Notes: generated from the sequence alone by a model not told the origin. 38,638 bases of DNA from Stigonema ocellatum SAG 48.90 = DSM 106950 (GCA_016903675.1 JADQBA010000087.1:1-38638), one strand, 5' to 3'; positions 1 through 8,358 are shown, counted from the stretch's first letter. Numbers and translations are program-made.

Positions 1-66
1 CTAAGTAGAAACCACAAATAACCAAACAAGGAGTCATAAAATTGACATTGCTTTAAAAACTCATTC

Positions 67-118
67 AGTCCTCTTTTAGAGGACTTATGCTATTAGCCTG
101 GGACTTCAAGTCCCAGGC
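67..118. repeat. Paired palindromes downstream of prmA
   Basis: Two perfect inverted repeats lie side by side. The first, at 67-85, has arms AGTCCTC and GAGGACT around TTTTA. The second, at 96-118, reads GCCTGGGACTT, C, AAGTCCCAGGC. They lie 70-120 bases beyond the prmA stop (prmA reads leftward). They could act as a transcription end, but there is no clear T-run. The compact double-hairpin form looks like a dispersed cyanobacterial repeat. Confidence 0.6.
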
Positions 119-188
119 GGATGGGGGCGCAGTCAGAAACCTCCGCGTCTTCGCGAAAAACCCCCGATTTCATGCGAAGACAGCGCTA

Positions 189-1106
189 CTACGAACGGCG
201 TACATTCAAGCAACACCATTCTTTGCGCCGCCAAAGGGTAGCTACCACCCAGCCATTTTCCTCAAGGCTATCAGCAACGGCTTTGGATTGCTCAAGTAAA
301 ATGCCACTGAAGATACCCCAGGTAGTGGGTTTAGCGATCGCACTCATTTCTGGAACTAGGTCAATGATGACATCAGCCAAAATATTGCAGACGATCCCAT
401 CTACTTCTTTCACTAGTTCTGTCAAAACAGCTAAACTCCCCTCCCTGATCACCAAGCATTCTGGGCTAATCCCGTTGAGTGTTCCATTTTCTACTGTTGA
501 TTGCACAGCCAACGGGTCAGTGTCTACGGCATAAACTTTCTGTGCGCCGAGTAACAGTGCCCCAATGGAAAGGATACCAGAACCACAGCCGATATCGGCA
601 ATTACCGTAGTATCGCTTGCTGTTTTTTTACTAGGAAAGGGCAGTTCTGTTTTATTCAGACGCATTTCCAAGGATTCCAAGCACAACTGGGTTGTTTCAT
701 GGTTCCCTGTACCAAATGCTACACCTGGGTCAAGACGGAGAATGAGGCGATCAGTATTTTCTGGTACTGGTAGCCATGCAGGATTGATTAGGAAGCGATC
801 GCCAATTTCCTGGGGTTGCCAATGTTCTTTCCAACTACTCGCCCAATCTTGTTCATCAATCAACTGCCAATGCATAACCGGCTCAGGAAGTCCTATACAG
901 AGGGCGTCTTGACGTAGCGACAGCGACAAGGCTGCCAAATCTAGTAGCTGCGCTTGGAATTCTGGCAAGTAACTCCTTACCAAACAATAATTTCCTTTTA
1001 TTTCAGTGGCTGTTCCACGGCAGCCAAAATTTTCCAGTCGCCAAAAGATAGAATCTTCTAGGTCTGGTTCACACAGAATTTGTATTTCCCACCAAGTGTT
1101 TGCCAC
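189..1106 (-). CDS. prmA: Ribosomal protein L11 methyltransferase PrmA
   Basis: SAM-dependent methyltransferase expected to methylate ribosomal protein L11 in the cytoplasm. The 305-residue protein has the usual PrmA layout: an N-terminal L11-recognition part of about 100 residues starting TWWEIQI, then a Rossmann methyltransferase domain. Visible motifs are DPGVAFGTGNHETTQ, the SAM-binding IADIGCGSGILSIGA, the acidic VYAVDTDPLA, and CNILADVI in the place of the family's N-I-L motif. The only workable start is a GTG at 1104-1106, with a tandem-repeat array beginning almost at once upstream, so no Shine-Dalgarno site or promoter is obvious. serA lies upstream on the same strand but is separated by about 200 bases of repeats. 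Confidence 0.93.
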   Translation of the reverse strand: MANTWWEIQILCEPDLEDSIFWRLENFGCRGTATEIKGNYCLVRSYLPEFQAQLLDLAALSLSLRQDALCIGLPEPVMHWQLIDEQDWASSWKEHWQPQEIGDRFLINPAWLPVPENTDRLILRLDPGVAFGTGNHETTQLCLESLEMRLNKTELPFPSKKTASDTTVIADIGCGSGILSIGALLLGAQKVYAVDTDPLAVQSTVENGTLNGISPECLVIREGSLAVLTELVKEVDGIVCNILADVIIDLVPEMSAIAKPTTWGIFSGILLEQSKAVADSLEENGWVVATLWRRKEWCCLNVRRS

Positions 1107-1110
1107 AGTT

Positions 1111-1304
1111 AGGAGTCAAGAAGGAGTTAGGAGTGGGGAGTGGGGAGTGGGGAGTGGGGAGTGGGGAAAGATGGGGAGGTTGGGGGGTGGGGAGGTGGGG
1201 AGGTGGGGAGAATGTAGTATTTCTTGCCCCCTATCACCTCATCTCCCTATCACCTCATCTCCCCATTTCCCCACTCCCCACTCCCCATTCCCCATTCCTC
1301 ACTT
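1111..1304. repeat. Tandem-repeat array, GGGGAGT type, with inverted second half
   Basis: Heptamer-based repeats (GGGGAGT and variants such as GGGGAGGT) run on the plus strand from about 1127 to 1212. The complementary CCCCACT type runs from about 1230 to 1303. The two halves could pair into a long hairpin. The array fills the whole gap between the serA stop (1306) and the prmA start (1106). Confidence 0.9.
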
Positions 1305-1305
1305 T

Positions 1306-2886
1306 TTATAACGTTACCGTATATGCATCCCGAATTCCAGGTACTTTGATGATCTCAGCTAAAATGCCATCAGGTAAGGGGTCATCTATACTAAGAGCCA
1401 TGACGGCATCACCACGGACAATTTTGCGTCCTACCTGCATACTGGCAATATTGACATTAAAACTGCCAAGTAGGGAACCGAGTTGACCGATGATCCCCGG
1501 CATATCGCGGTGCAGGGTGAAGAGCATATGTTGGCTAGGGGGAACGTTAAGTGGGAAACCATCAATGTTGGTGAGGTAAATTTCCCTGTCACCCAACAAA
1601 GCGCCTGTGACAGCATGAGTACCCAAAGAACCTGTGGCTTCGAGATGCAGTGAGCCTGCATAGTCTCTTTCTGAGGCATCCCGTGTTTCAATGACGCGAA
1701 TTCCCCGCTCCTTTGCTTCTATGCTGGCATTTACGTAATTTACTCGTTCCCGTAGAGCTTGGTAAAGTAACCCTTTCAAAGCTGCTATCACCAAAGGCTG
1801 ACTCTTGTTTGTTGCTAGTTCGCCTTGCAGCCGGACATTGAGCGACTCGACTCGTCCGCCAGTCAACTGTCCTACCAAGTTGCCCAAGGTTTCTGCCAGT
1901 TGCATGTAGGGTTTGAGTTCTTGCAACACGTCGGGACTGAGTCCGGGAATGTTAACTGCTGAACGGGCTGGTAGTCCTAATAGCACATCCCGAATTTGCT
2001 CAGCAACGTCAATGGCTACATTGGATTGGGCTTCTGTGGTGGATGCTCCCAGGTGGGGAGTGAGGATGATTTCTTTGCCGATGGACTTTAACGGGGAATC
2101 GCCCAATGGTTCTGATTCATAGACATCCAATGCCGCCCCTGCGATTTTACCCTCTTTGATAGCGATCGCCAAAGCTTCTTCATCAATGATGCCACCGCGA
2201 GCGCAGTTGATAATCCGGGCGTTAGGTTTCATCTTTGCCAACATTTGGGCATTGATGAGGTGGGTGGTTTCTGGAGTTTTAGGTATGTGTAGGGTTATGT
2301 AGTCTGCTTGCTGCACGAGTAAATCCATATCTACCAATTGACAGCCAAGCTGTTCTGCCCTTTCTTTGGAAATGAAGGGGTCGTAAGCTAGGAGTTTCAT
2401 GCCCATTGCTTTGGCGACGTTGGCAACATGAGAGCCAATTTTCCCTAAGCCAACAATGCCTAGGCTTTTTTTGTAGACTTCTGCACCGACAAAAGTTTTG
2501 CGATCCCACTCACCACGTTTCACGGAAGCGTTGGCATCAGGGATGTGGCGAGACAAAGCCAGTATCATGGCGAGGGCGTGTTCGGCGGCGGCGATGGTGT
2601 TTCCCTCGGGAGAATTGACCACCACAATTCCTTTGCGCGTAGCGGCTGGAACATCCACATTATCCACACCTACACCAGCGCGACCGATGATTTTGAGCTG
2701 CGTCCCAGCTTCAATAACTTCTTTGGTGACTTGGGTGCCCGAACGAATCATCAGTGCATCGTATTCACCAATGATTCCCACCAGTTCATTTGGTTTGAGA
2801 CTTGTGTTGACATCAACAGTTGCAACCTGGGAGAGAATGTCAATCCCAGCTTGGTCAATTGGATCGGAGACAAGAACCTTAGACAT
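1306..2886 (-). CDS. serA: D-3-phosphoglycerate dehydrogenase SerA
   Basis: First enzyme of the phosphorylated serine pathway: oxidises 3-phosphoglycerate to 3-phosphohydroxypyruvate with NAD. At 526 residues it is the long form. The N-terminal substrate domain is followed by a D-isomer-specific dehydrogenase NAD domain with GIVGLGKIGSHVA (about 145-157), then the active-site stretches NCARGGIIDEEAL and LTPHLGAST. An intervening ASB-type domain follows, and a C-terminal ACT domain (HRDMPGIIGQLGSLLGSFNVN) that usually binds serine. The ATG start at 2886 matches the conserved MSKVLVSDPID opening. Its stop codon lies two bases from a tandem-repeat array. Confidence 0.96.
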   Translation of the reverse strand: MSKVLVSDPIDQAGIDILSQVATVDVNTSLKPNELVGIIGEYDALMIRSGTQVTKEVIEAGTQLKIIGRAGVGVDNVDVPAATRKGIVVVNSPEGNTIAAAEHALAMILALSRHIPDANASVKRGEWDRKTFVGAEVYKKSLGIVGLGKIGSHVANVAKAMGMKLLAYDPFISKERAEQLGCQLVDMDLLVQQADYITLHIPKTPETTHLINAQMLAKMKPNARIINCARGGIIDEEALAIAIKEGKIAGAALDVYESEPLGDSPLKSIGKEIILTPHLGASTTEAQSNVAIDVAEQIRDVLLGLPARSAVNIPGLSPDVLQELKPYMQLAETLGNLVGQLTGGRVESLNVRLQGELATNKSQPLVIAALKGLLYQALRERVNYVNASIEAKERGIRVIETRDASERDYAGSLHLEATGSLGTHAVTGALLGDREIYLTNIDGFPLNVPPSQHMLFTLHRDMPGIIGQLGSLLGSFNVNIASMQVGRKIVRGDAVMALSIDDPLPDGILAEIIKVPGIRDAYTVTL

Positions 2887-3120
2887 GATTGTTTAATTTT
2901 AAAGTTAGTGGTATCCCTGAAGATAGATTTTCCAGTTTAGACTTAAGCGTTGATAATTTAGCTGGAATGATGAGTTTTTATATCCACTCACTCGGTAATA
3001 TAAACCATCCACAGTGCCAAAACCTATATTTCAAACCTATATATTTATGAAAATTTCTTAGATTCGACTCGTTACCACGCTTAAATTGGTGACACATGTC
3101 ATTAGCGATCGCTCTGACAA

Positions 3121-3894
3121 CTATTCTGGAAACTTTCGCTCCCTCACTTGGACAGCATAATCCTGTACGGCTTTGGTAATCGTCTCCCGCAAGTTTGTAT
3201 AAACTTTGGCAAAGGGTGGCTGCTTTTCTGAAAGACCGAGTATATCAGAGGTAACTAAAACCTGACCATCACAGTGGCTTCCCGCACCAATGCCAATGGT
3301 AGGAATACGGATTTTTTCTGTAATCTTTAATGCCAAATCTGCGGGAATATGCTCTAACACAATGGAAAAAGCACCCGCTTGTTCTAGAGCGATCGCTTCA
3401 AGTAAAATCCTCGCTTGCGCTTCCTCAGTCTTCCCCTGTTGGCGCAACCCGAGTTGATGTAACGATTGTGGTGTCAAACCCACATGACCCATTACCGGAA
3501 TTCCAGCTTGCACCACACGGGCAATAGTTTCTACCATAGCTGGATAACCACCCTCCATCTTTACCGCTGGCGCTCCAGTTTCTTTCAACGCCCTCCCTGC
3601 TGAGTGTATAGCTTGTTGGGGACTTTCTTGATAGGTTAAAAATGGTAAATCTACGACCATCAAGGCGCGTTTCACACCACGACGCACAGCTTTAGCGTGG
3701 TGTAACATCTCTTCAAGAGTGATTGGCAGTGTTGTTTCGTACCCTAGCACCACTGACATCGAGTCACCCACCAAGATTAAGTCTACTCCAGCTGCATCTA
3801 ATATCTGGGCGATGGCATAATCCCAGGCGGTCAACGCTACAATCGAACGTCCCTGTTGTTTCCATTGGATTAATTGCTGAATAGTAACTGGCAT
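3121..3894 (-). CDS. panB: 3-methyl-2-oxobutanoate hydroxymethyltransferase PanB
   Basis: Catalyses the first step of pantothenate (coenzyme A precursor) synthesis: transfer of a hydroxymethyl group from methylene-tetrahydrofolate to 2-oxoisovalerate. The 257-residue TIM-barrel protein shows LVGDSMSVVLGYETT, VVDLPFLTYQ and VKMEGG with the metal- and substrate-binding Asp/Glu residues, then VMGHVGLTPQS, the catalytic-Glu region VLEHIPADLA, and IGIGAGSHCDGQ. I chose the ATG at 3894 (MPVTIQQL); a TTG two codons earlier is unlikely. The tandem-repeat array starts only about 8 bases upstream of the ATG, so no normal ribosome-binding site is visible. Confidence 0.95.
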   Translation of the reverse strand: MPVTIQQLIQWKQQGRSIVALTAWDYAIAQILDAAGVDLILVGDSMSVVLGYETTLPITLEEMLHHAKAVRRGVKRALMVVDLPFLTYQESPQQAIHSAGRALKETGAPAVKMEGGYPAMVETIARVVQAGIPVMGHVGLTPQSLHQLGLRQQGKTEEAQARILLEAIALEQAGAFSIVLEHIPADLALKITEKIRIPTIGIGAGSHCDGQVLVTSDILGLSEKQPPFAKVYTNLRETITKAVQDYAVQVRERKFPE

Positions 3895-3901
3895 TTTCAA
3901 T

Positions 3902-3985
3902 TTGGGGAATGGGGAATGGGGAATGGGGAATGGGGAATGGGGAGTGGGGAATGGGGAGAGTTTGGGGTTTTAACCTCACGGGGGA
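3902..3985. repeat. Tandem-repeat array, GGGGAAT type, abutting panB start
   Basis: About eight copies of the heptamer GGGGAAT/GGGGAGT on the plus strand (3902-3960), followed by a less regular tail. It occupies the position where the panB ribosome-binding site and promoter would be expected. Confidence 0.85.
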
Positions 3986-4023
3986 GTGGAAAGTGGTGAT
4001 TTGAGTTCTATCGGTAAATTTTT

Positions 4024-4165
<142 letters not shown>

Positions 4166-4166
4166 C

Positions 4167-5297
4167 TTACTTCACAACTCGACTGAAGGCAAGATGTGGT
4201 TTTGCACTTTCCATTTTAGGCATTAACCAAGCCAGACCTTCACTAGTGCCAATCCACAATTTATTGGCGATGTCTGGTTCTAAGGCAAGAACACGGCTAG
4301 AAGGAAGACCGGGAACTTGGTCAAGCATTGCTCCGGTATTTGGGTCTAAACGTAGCAAACCATTACTAGTGCCGACCCAAACACTGCCATCTTTAGCGAA
4401 GCGTATGGCTCTGACATTACGTCCACGCAGAGGAGTTACAGATCTGATGACTATACCATTTTTTGGGTTAATGACTAGCAAATTATTGGGCATTCCCGCC
4501 CAAATTAACCCTTGTGGACTGATAGCTAGGGCTTGGACGGTAGTCCCTGGTAAATTGTTGATGCGCTTCATGATCAAAGCACTGGCGGTATTAACTCGCA
4601 CTACTCCGTCAAGAGTCCCAACCCAAAGTTGATTTTCAGCATCTAAAGTGAGAGCGTTAGCACTGACACCCGGAAGGTTTTTTAATGTCGTCATGATCAA
4701 GCCTTGGTCGGGGCTAATTAAGACTAAGCCGTTATCTGTTCCTGTCCACAAATAACCCCGCTTGTCAACTAATAAAGACAACACCCTTTTAGAAGGCAAA
4801 AATAAATTTTGGGCTGTAATTTCGTTGGTACGGGGGTCTACTCGCTTTAATCCCTCATAGGTTCCTACCCACAAGCGTCCAACTTTGTCTTGGGCTAAAG
4901 CACCTATGGCGACATTCGGCAAACTAACGCGAGCTAAAATCTTGCCAGTGTTTGGGTCAATCCGCGACAACCCCCGCCAAGAACCTACCCAGAGATTGCC
5001 TGTAAAATCACCCTGCAAAGCACTGACGCGATAATCTGTTTCTAACAAACGCTCTCGCCATGGCCGCACGTCCGGTAAAGACTCTATTCTTGGTGGTGGT
5101 GGAGAAGCTGGGTAAGCAGGGATTAACTCCGATGGATCGACTATATTTGTTTCTGGTGGCGAAACACGACTCTCAATTTTTTGGGTGGTCGCCGGAATTG
5201 CCATCGCTACCCTACCCATTCTCGGTAAAGCTACTAACAAGAGCAGGGTATAACCAATCAATAAACTAATACGCTTGCGAAACAATACCACGGTCAT
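4167..5297 (-). CDS. Beta-propeller protein with two-component-regulator propeller repeats
   Basis: A 376-residue exported or membrane-anchored protein. It opens with a basic stretch and a hydrophobic segment (LLIGYTLLLLVALP), then a Pro-rich linker. About seven propeller blades follow, each with the pattern LWVGTxxGLxRIDPxTG, for example LWVGSWRGLSRIDPNTG, LWVGTYEGLKRVDPRTN and LWIGTSEGLAWL. Such blades usually form the sensor part of hybrid histidine kinases, but no kinase, HAMP or response-regulator domain follows here, so it is a stand-alone propeller. ATG at 5297 is preferred because AAGGAAG lies just upstream; an in-frame ATG at 5327 would add ten residues. The ligand is unknown. Confidence 0.82.
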   Translation of the reverse strand: MTVVLFRKRISLLIGYTLLLLVALPRMGRVAMAIPATTQKIESRVSPPETNIVDPSELIPAYPASPPPPRIESLPDVRPWRERLLETDYRVSALQGDFTGNLWVGSWRGLSRIDPNTGKILARVSLPNVAIGALAQDKVGRLWVGTYEGLKRVDPRTNEITAQNLFLPSKRVLSLLVDKRGYLWTGTDNGLVLISPDQGLIMTTLKNLPGVSANALTLDAENQLWVGTLDGVVRVNTASALIMKRINNLPGTTVQALAISPQGLIWAGMPNNLLVINPKNGIVIRSVTPLRGRNVRAIRFAKDGSVWVGTSNGLLRLDPNTGAMLDQVPGLPSSRVLALEPDIANKLWIGTSEGLAWLMPKMESAKPHLAFSRVVK

Positions 5298-5417
5298 ACT
5301 TCCTTTGAAAACAGTTCCCATAGCCAAGGGTTTAACTGGCTTTGGGTTAATTTCAGTGTTCCCCTACTTTGTATCTTTTTAACGTTCAAGATAAACGCTT
5401 TCACCAAACCAAAGATA

Positions 5418-5517
5418 TATAGCCTTCCATTTGATACCTCAACAGAGGGGACTTTGAAGACTTGGGGGACTTTGAGGACTTGCCAGAGGTGTTGATCAAT
5501 CATTTAGGATTGCTATA
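5418..5517. mobile_element. Small TATAGC-ended element, copy 1
   Basis: 100 bp bounded by TATAGCCTTCC and GGATTGCTATA, imperfect terminal inverted repeats. The interior GACTTGGGGGACTTTGAGGA and GCCAGAGGTGTT closely resembles the inside of the copy at 11746-11921. There is no coding capacity. It is interpreted as a MITE-like, non-autonomous element; the flanking TA fits a TA-target inserter such as the IS630/Tc1-mariner group, which is inference. Confidence 0.6.
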
Positions 5518-5549
5518 ATCGGCAAAACTGTTGCTCAAGTGGTTCGCTT

Positions 5550-5633
5550 ACTCCCGAACCGCTACAAAATTACCGATCTTAAACCTTGGCGTCTTGGCGG
5601 TTTTTTTAGGTAATCTTCCGGCGGTTCGGGAGT
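5550..5633. repeat. Inverted-repeat element with 13-bp arms
   Basis: Perfect arms ACTCCCGAACCGC (5550-5562) and GCGGTTCGGGAGT (5621-5633) enclose 58 bases containing CTTGGCGTCTTGGCGG. It looks like another small MITE-type element. Confidence 0.6.
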
Positions 5634-5750
5634 CCAAAAATCTGGAGTTTAATACATAGATTTTTTATTCAATTCTAACCGATGGCTGAAATGCGGCAAA
5701 AACTTTGATAGTACATATGCTCACCGATGATTGGGCTATACGTAGGACCA

Positions 5751-5910
5751 GCCCTTTCAAGGTGGGTAAAAAATTTGTAAAATCATGTCCAATTTTCGAC
5801 ATTTCACCTTTGTGTTCTTCGTGCCTTCGCGGTTCAAAAAGATTTTTAAACCGCGAAGGCACGAAGAACACGAAGAAGAACCAAGTTTTTCGCTTCACCT
5901 TGAAAGGGCT
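5751..5910. repeat. Nested palindrome element
   Basis: Outer perfect 15-bp arms AGCCCTTTCAAGGTG (5751-5765) and its complement (5896-5910) enclose an inner perfect 23-bp inverted repeat at 5812-5834 and 5849-5871 with a 14-base A/T-rich loop. CGTAGGAC lies outside both outer arms in the same orientation (5741-5748 and 5914-5921). The two-layer structure suggests one palindromic element inserted inside another. Confidence 0.7.
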
Positions 5911-6016
5911 AATACGTAGGACTTACACATTGACAAAAAGAACTAATTGTGCATTGTTTCGTTCGTGGGCTGCTGCCTTGTAGTGCTTTTTTGCGAGGCG
6001 GTATTGAGATAAAATT

Positions 6017-6658
6017 ATGCCTACTGAGCAATTACGTGAAGTAAGAATTTGTTTCATCGGCGACTCCTTTGTAAACGGTACTGGAGATCCGGAGTGCCTT
6101 GGATGGACAGGAAGAATATGTGTTAATGCTAATAAAAAAGGCTATGACATTACATACTATAATTTAGGAATTAGGCGGGATACGAGTACTGATATAGCAA
6201 ATCGCTGGTTACAGGAAGTATCACTTCGTCTACCCAAAGAATACGACGGCAGAGTTGTATTTTCTTTTGGACTGAATGATACAACAGCGGAAAACGGGAA
6301 AACTCGTGTTGATTTTACAAAATCAATGGAAAATGCTCGTAGTATTTTGAGTGAAGCTAAACAGTTATATCCTGTTTTAATGGTTGGTCCTGCGCCATAT
6401 GCACACCAGGAAGATAATGAAAGAAGGCAGAGGACTACGGATTTATCCAAACAGTTTGCTTTGGTTTGTCATGAATTAAATGTGCCTTATCTAGATGTTT
6501 TTCCCATATTGGAACAATCAAGTATCTGGATAGATGAAGCAAGAGCTAATGACGGTGCGCATCCAAGAGCAGGCGGTTATGCAGAATTTGCCGAAATCGT
6601 GCAAAACTGGCAAGGGTGGCTAAATTGGTTTTCTAATCCTATAGGTATTGACAGATGA
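6017..6658 (+). CDS. SGNH/GDSL-family hydrolase
   Basis: A 213-residue esterase/lipase-type serine hydrolase of the SGNH fold, with no signal peptide, so probably cytoplasmic. Visible blocks are ICFIGDSFVNG with the nucleophile Ser in GDS, the Gly in YYNLGIRRDT, the Asn in FSFGLNDTT, and the C-terminal DGAHPRAGGY carrying the catalytic Asp and His. Length fits single-domain bacterial members. Its stop overlaps the start of the downstream Uma2 gene (ATGA at 6655-6658), implying co-transcription and coupled translation. The substrate cannot be read from sequence. Confidence 0.88.
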   Translation: MPTEQLREVRICFIGDSFVNGTGDPECLGWTGRICVNANKKGYDITYYNLGIRRDTSTDIANRWLQEVSLRLPKEYDGRVVFSFGLNDTTAENGKTRVDFTKSMENARSILSEAKQLYPVLMVGPAPYAHQEDNERRQRTTDLSKQFALVCHELNVPYLDVFPILEQSSIWIDEARANDGAHPRAGGYAEFAEIVQNWQGWLNWFSNPIGIDR

Positions 6659-7236
6659 CGATCGCCATCTCCCAACAACCCCAAAAAATGACCGTGGAGG
6701 AATATCTCGCGTGGGAACCTCAACAAGACATTCGCTACGAATATGTCACGGGCGTTGTCTTTGCCATGACAGGCGGTACAATTCCTCACAATGACATTGC
6801 CCTTAACCTTTACACTGCTTTACGCCCTCATGTACGCTCTAGGGGTTGTCGGGTAAATGTATCAGACGTGAAAGTGCAAGTCAATCCCGAGAGCCAATAC
6901 TACTATCCTGATGTTATCGTCAGTTGCCACCCTAAAGACCTCAACGCTCGCAAATTTATTCGATATCCTAAGGTGATTGTAGAAGTCCTCTCCCCAGGTA
7001 CAAGCGCCAAAGATAGAGGTGAAAAATTCTTTTATTATCTTACAATCCCCACTTTGCAAGAGTATGTGTTGATTGACTCTGAAAAAATCTTCGTGGAGCG
7101 CTACTGTCGGGGAGAGGGGAGAATGTGGCTTTACTATCCCTACACAGATGGAGACATTATCACTCTATCAAGCATTGAATTTGAGTGTCCTATTGAACTC
7201 CTCTATGAAAATGTTGTATTTGGAACTGAGGATTGA
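6655..7236 (+). CDS. Uma2-family (DUF820) PD-(D/E)XK nuclease-like protein
   Basis: A 193-residue member of a family greatly expanded in cyanobacteria, with a restriction-endonuclease-like fold. The opening KMTVEEYLAWE, then YEYVTGVVFAMTGGT, then YYPDVIVSC (acidic catalytic Asp), VIVEVLSPGTSAKDRGEKF (Glu and Lys) and LQEYVLIDSE are all typical. Biological role is unknown; copies are often linked with mobile DNA. It overlaps the SGNH hydrolase start-to-stop by four bases, and its 3' end overlaps the convergent gene at 7190-7771 by 47 bases. Confidence 0.9.
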   Translation: MTIAISQQPQKMTVEEYLAWEPQQDIRYEYVTGVVFAMTGGTIPHNDIALNLYTALRPHVRSRGCRVNVSDVKVQVNPESQYYYPDVIVSCHPKDLNARKFIRYPKVIVEVLSPGTSAKDRGEKFFYYLTIPTLQEYVLIDSEKIFVERYCRGEGRMWLYYPYTDGDIITLSSIEFECPIELLYENVVFGTED

Positions 7237-7771
7237 AGAAGGCAAACTCCGATTTGACATTCCATCGTTTGCCGTCGTGGAGCAATAGCGTTAAATTCTC
7301 CACAGTAAACTCAAACTGTAACTGACGCTTTTCAAACTCTGACCAAGCCGCTTGAAAGTTCTGCCGTGTTAAGTCCTTAAAGGCAACCGTCATATGGGGA
7401 GCAAAAGGGCGGGTTTTAGAAACTTTATCCACAATTCCCACATTGCTTTCCAGATGTATCATTAAATCGGCATGCAAAGCCAGAAGTTCAGGAGTTTTCA
7501 CCACATTAATATATATAACACGGGGGGCAAAGGCTCCATAACCACTGAGGGTAACCGGTACTGACTCTCGACCACCAGCAAAGTCCCTGAGACATTCTTC
7601 TAGCAGGGGTAGGTTTGCATTTGCCCATTCAAAAGGGGGTTGTAGGGTAATGTGCGGCGGAGAGTTTTGCGCACCCCGACTGGCATAGCGCTCAGCAAAG
7701 TCTTCTTTGATCTGGTTGGCGTAATCTTGAATTTCCTCCGGCGGTAGGAGGGCGAGAAAAAAACGACTCAT
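7190..7771 (-). CDS. 2'-5' RNA ligase / cyclic phosphodiesterase family protein
   Basis: A 193-residue protein of the 2H phosphoesterase superfamily. The two signature HxT motifs are present, in PPHITLQPPFEW and PFAPHMTVAFKDL, about 95 residues apart as expected for the bilobal fold. Members act on 2'-5' RNA linkages or cyclic nucleotide phosphates; which activity applies here cannot be told. It begins MSRFFLALLPPEE at an ATG at 7771. Its last 47 bases are antisense to the end of the Uma2 gene, so the two transcripts would overlap tail to tail. Confidence 0.88.
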   Translation of the reverse strand: MSRFFLALLPPEEIQDYANQIKEDFAERYASRGAQNSPPHITLQPPFEWANANLPLLEECLRDFAGGRESVPVTLSGYGAFAPRVIYINVVKTPELLALHADLMIHLESNVGIVDKVSKTRPFAPHMTVAFKDLTRQNFQAAWSEFEKRQLQFEFTVENLTLLLHDGKRWNVKSEFAFFNPQFQIQHFHRGVQ

Positions 7772-7802
7772 GCCATCTTAGATGATGATAGTTGGTAGTT
7801 GG

Positions 7803-7906
7803 TATAGCAATCCTATAACAGTAGTGAAATTTCGATGCTTTAGAAACCCGGTTTCTTTAAGAAACCGGGTTTCTGGACTTTCACAACTCCTGTACGGACT
7901 GCTATA
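7803..7906. mobile_element. Small TATAGC-ended element, copy 2
   Basis: 104 bp bounded by TATAGCAATCC and, inverted, TATAGCAGTCCGTACAGG. A perfect AGAAACCCGGTTTCT hairpin (7842-7874) fills the middle. Both sides are flanked by GTTGGTA tandem units (7791-7802 and from 7905), so it appears to have jumped into a short tandem repeat. The right end matches the ends of the copies at 11921 and 30893. Confidence 0.65.
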
Positions 7907-7950
7907 GTTGGTAGTTGGTAGAAATCATCCCATATATTATATAGTTTATT

Positions 7951-7990
7951 CTCCCACTCCCCACTCCCCACTCCCTACTCCCCATGCCCC
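7951..7990. repeat. Short CCCCACT-type tandem array
   Basis: Five to six heptamers CCCCACT/CCCTACT upstream of the YciI-like gene. With the element at 7803-7906 it accounts for most of the 320-base gap between 7771 and 8092. Confidence 0.8.
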
Positions 7991-8091
7991 TAATCCCCAC
8001 GACCTGGGGGCCCCGAGTTCCCCATTCCCGTACAAATCTGGCGCTTACCTGGAAAGTATTACAAAATATAGATTTTAAAGGATGCAAGAAA

Positions 8092-8358
8092 ATGCCTTGG
8101 TTTGTCAAAATTGAGGAGGGCACCGTGGATCAACCCACCTTCGACCAATATGTACCAGATCATAAAGCTTACGTCCAAGACTTGATTGCCAAAGGACATA
8201 AAGCGAAAACAGGCTATTGGGCGGAGCGCGGAGGCGGTATGTTGGTGTTTGAGGCGGAGACAATGGATGAGGCGAAAGCCATTGTAGCTGCCGACCCATT
8301 GGTAAAAAACGGTTGTGTCAAATATCAACTATACGAATGGCGAATTGTCGTGCAGTAG
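8092..8358 (+). CDS. YciI-family protein
   Basis: An 88-residue small protein with the dimeric alpha-beta ferredoxin-like fold of YciI/YCII proteins. It opens MPWFVKIEEG and contains DHKAYVQDLIAKGH, GYWAERGGGMLVFEA, and DEAKAIVAADPLVKNG, the last being the family's characteristic DPF/DPL region followed by YELYEWRIV-like sheet residues. The reading frame is open further upstream to 7984, but that extension is repeat sequence, so the ATG at 8092 is chosen. Function is not established. The stop is followed immediately by a very long tandem-repeat array. Confidence 0.87.
   Translation: MPWFVKIEEGTVDQPTFDQYVPDHKAYVQDLIAKGHKAKTGYWAERGGGMLVFEAETMDEAKAIVAADPLVKNGCVKYQLYEWRIVVQ

Larger units (their letters stand above)
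5328..6016. other. Gene-free block made of palindromic elements
   Basis: I see no credible gene here. The stretch carries a TATAGC-ended element (5418-5517), a second inverted-repeat element (5550-5633) and a nested palindrome (5751-5910), each listed separately. Short open frames in the block are read-through of these palindromes. Confidence 0.7.

Noticed and set aside
5705..5983. 92-codon open frame over the nested palindrome
   Set aside because: Its middle is an exact inverted repeat and there is no family resemblance or ribosome-binding site.
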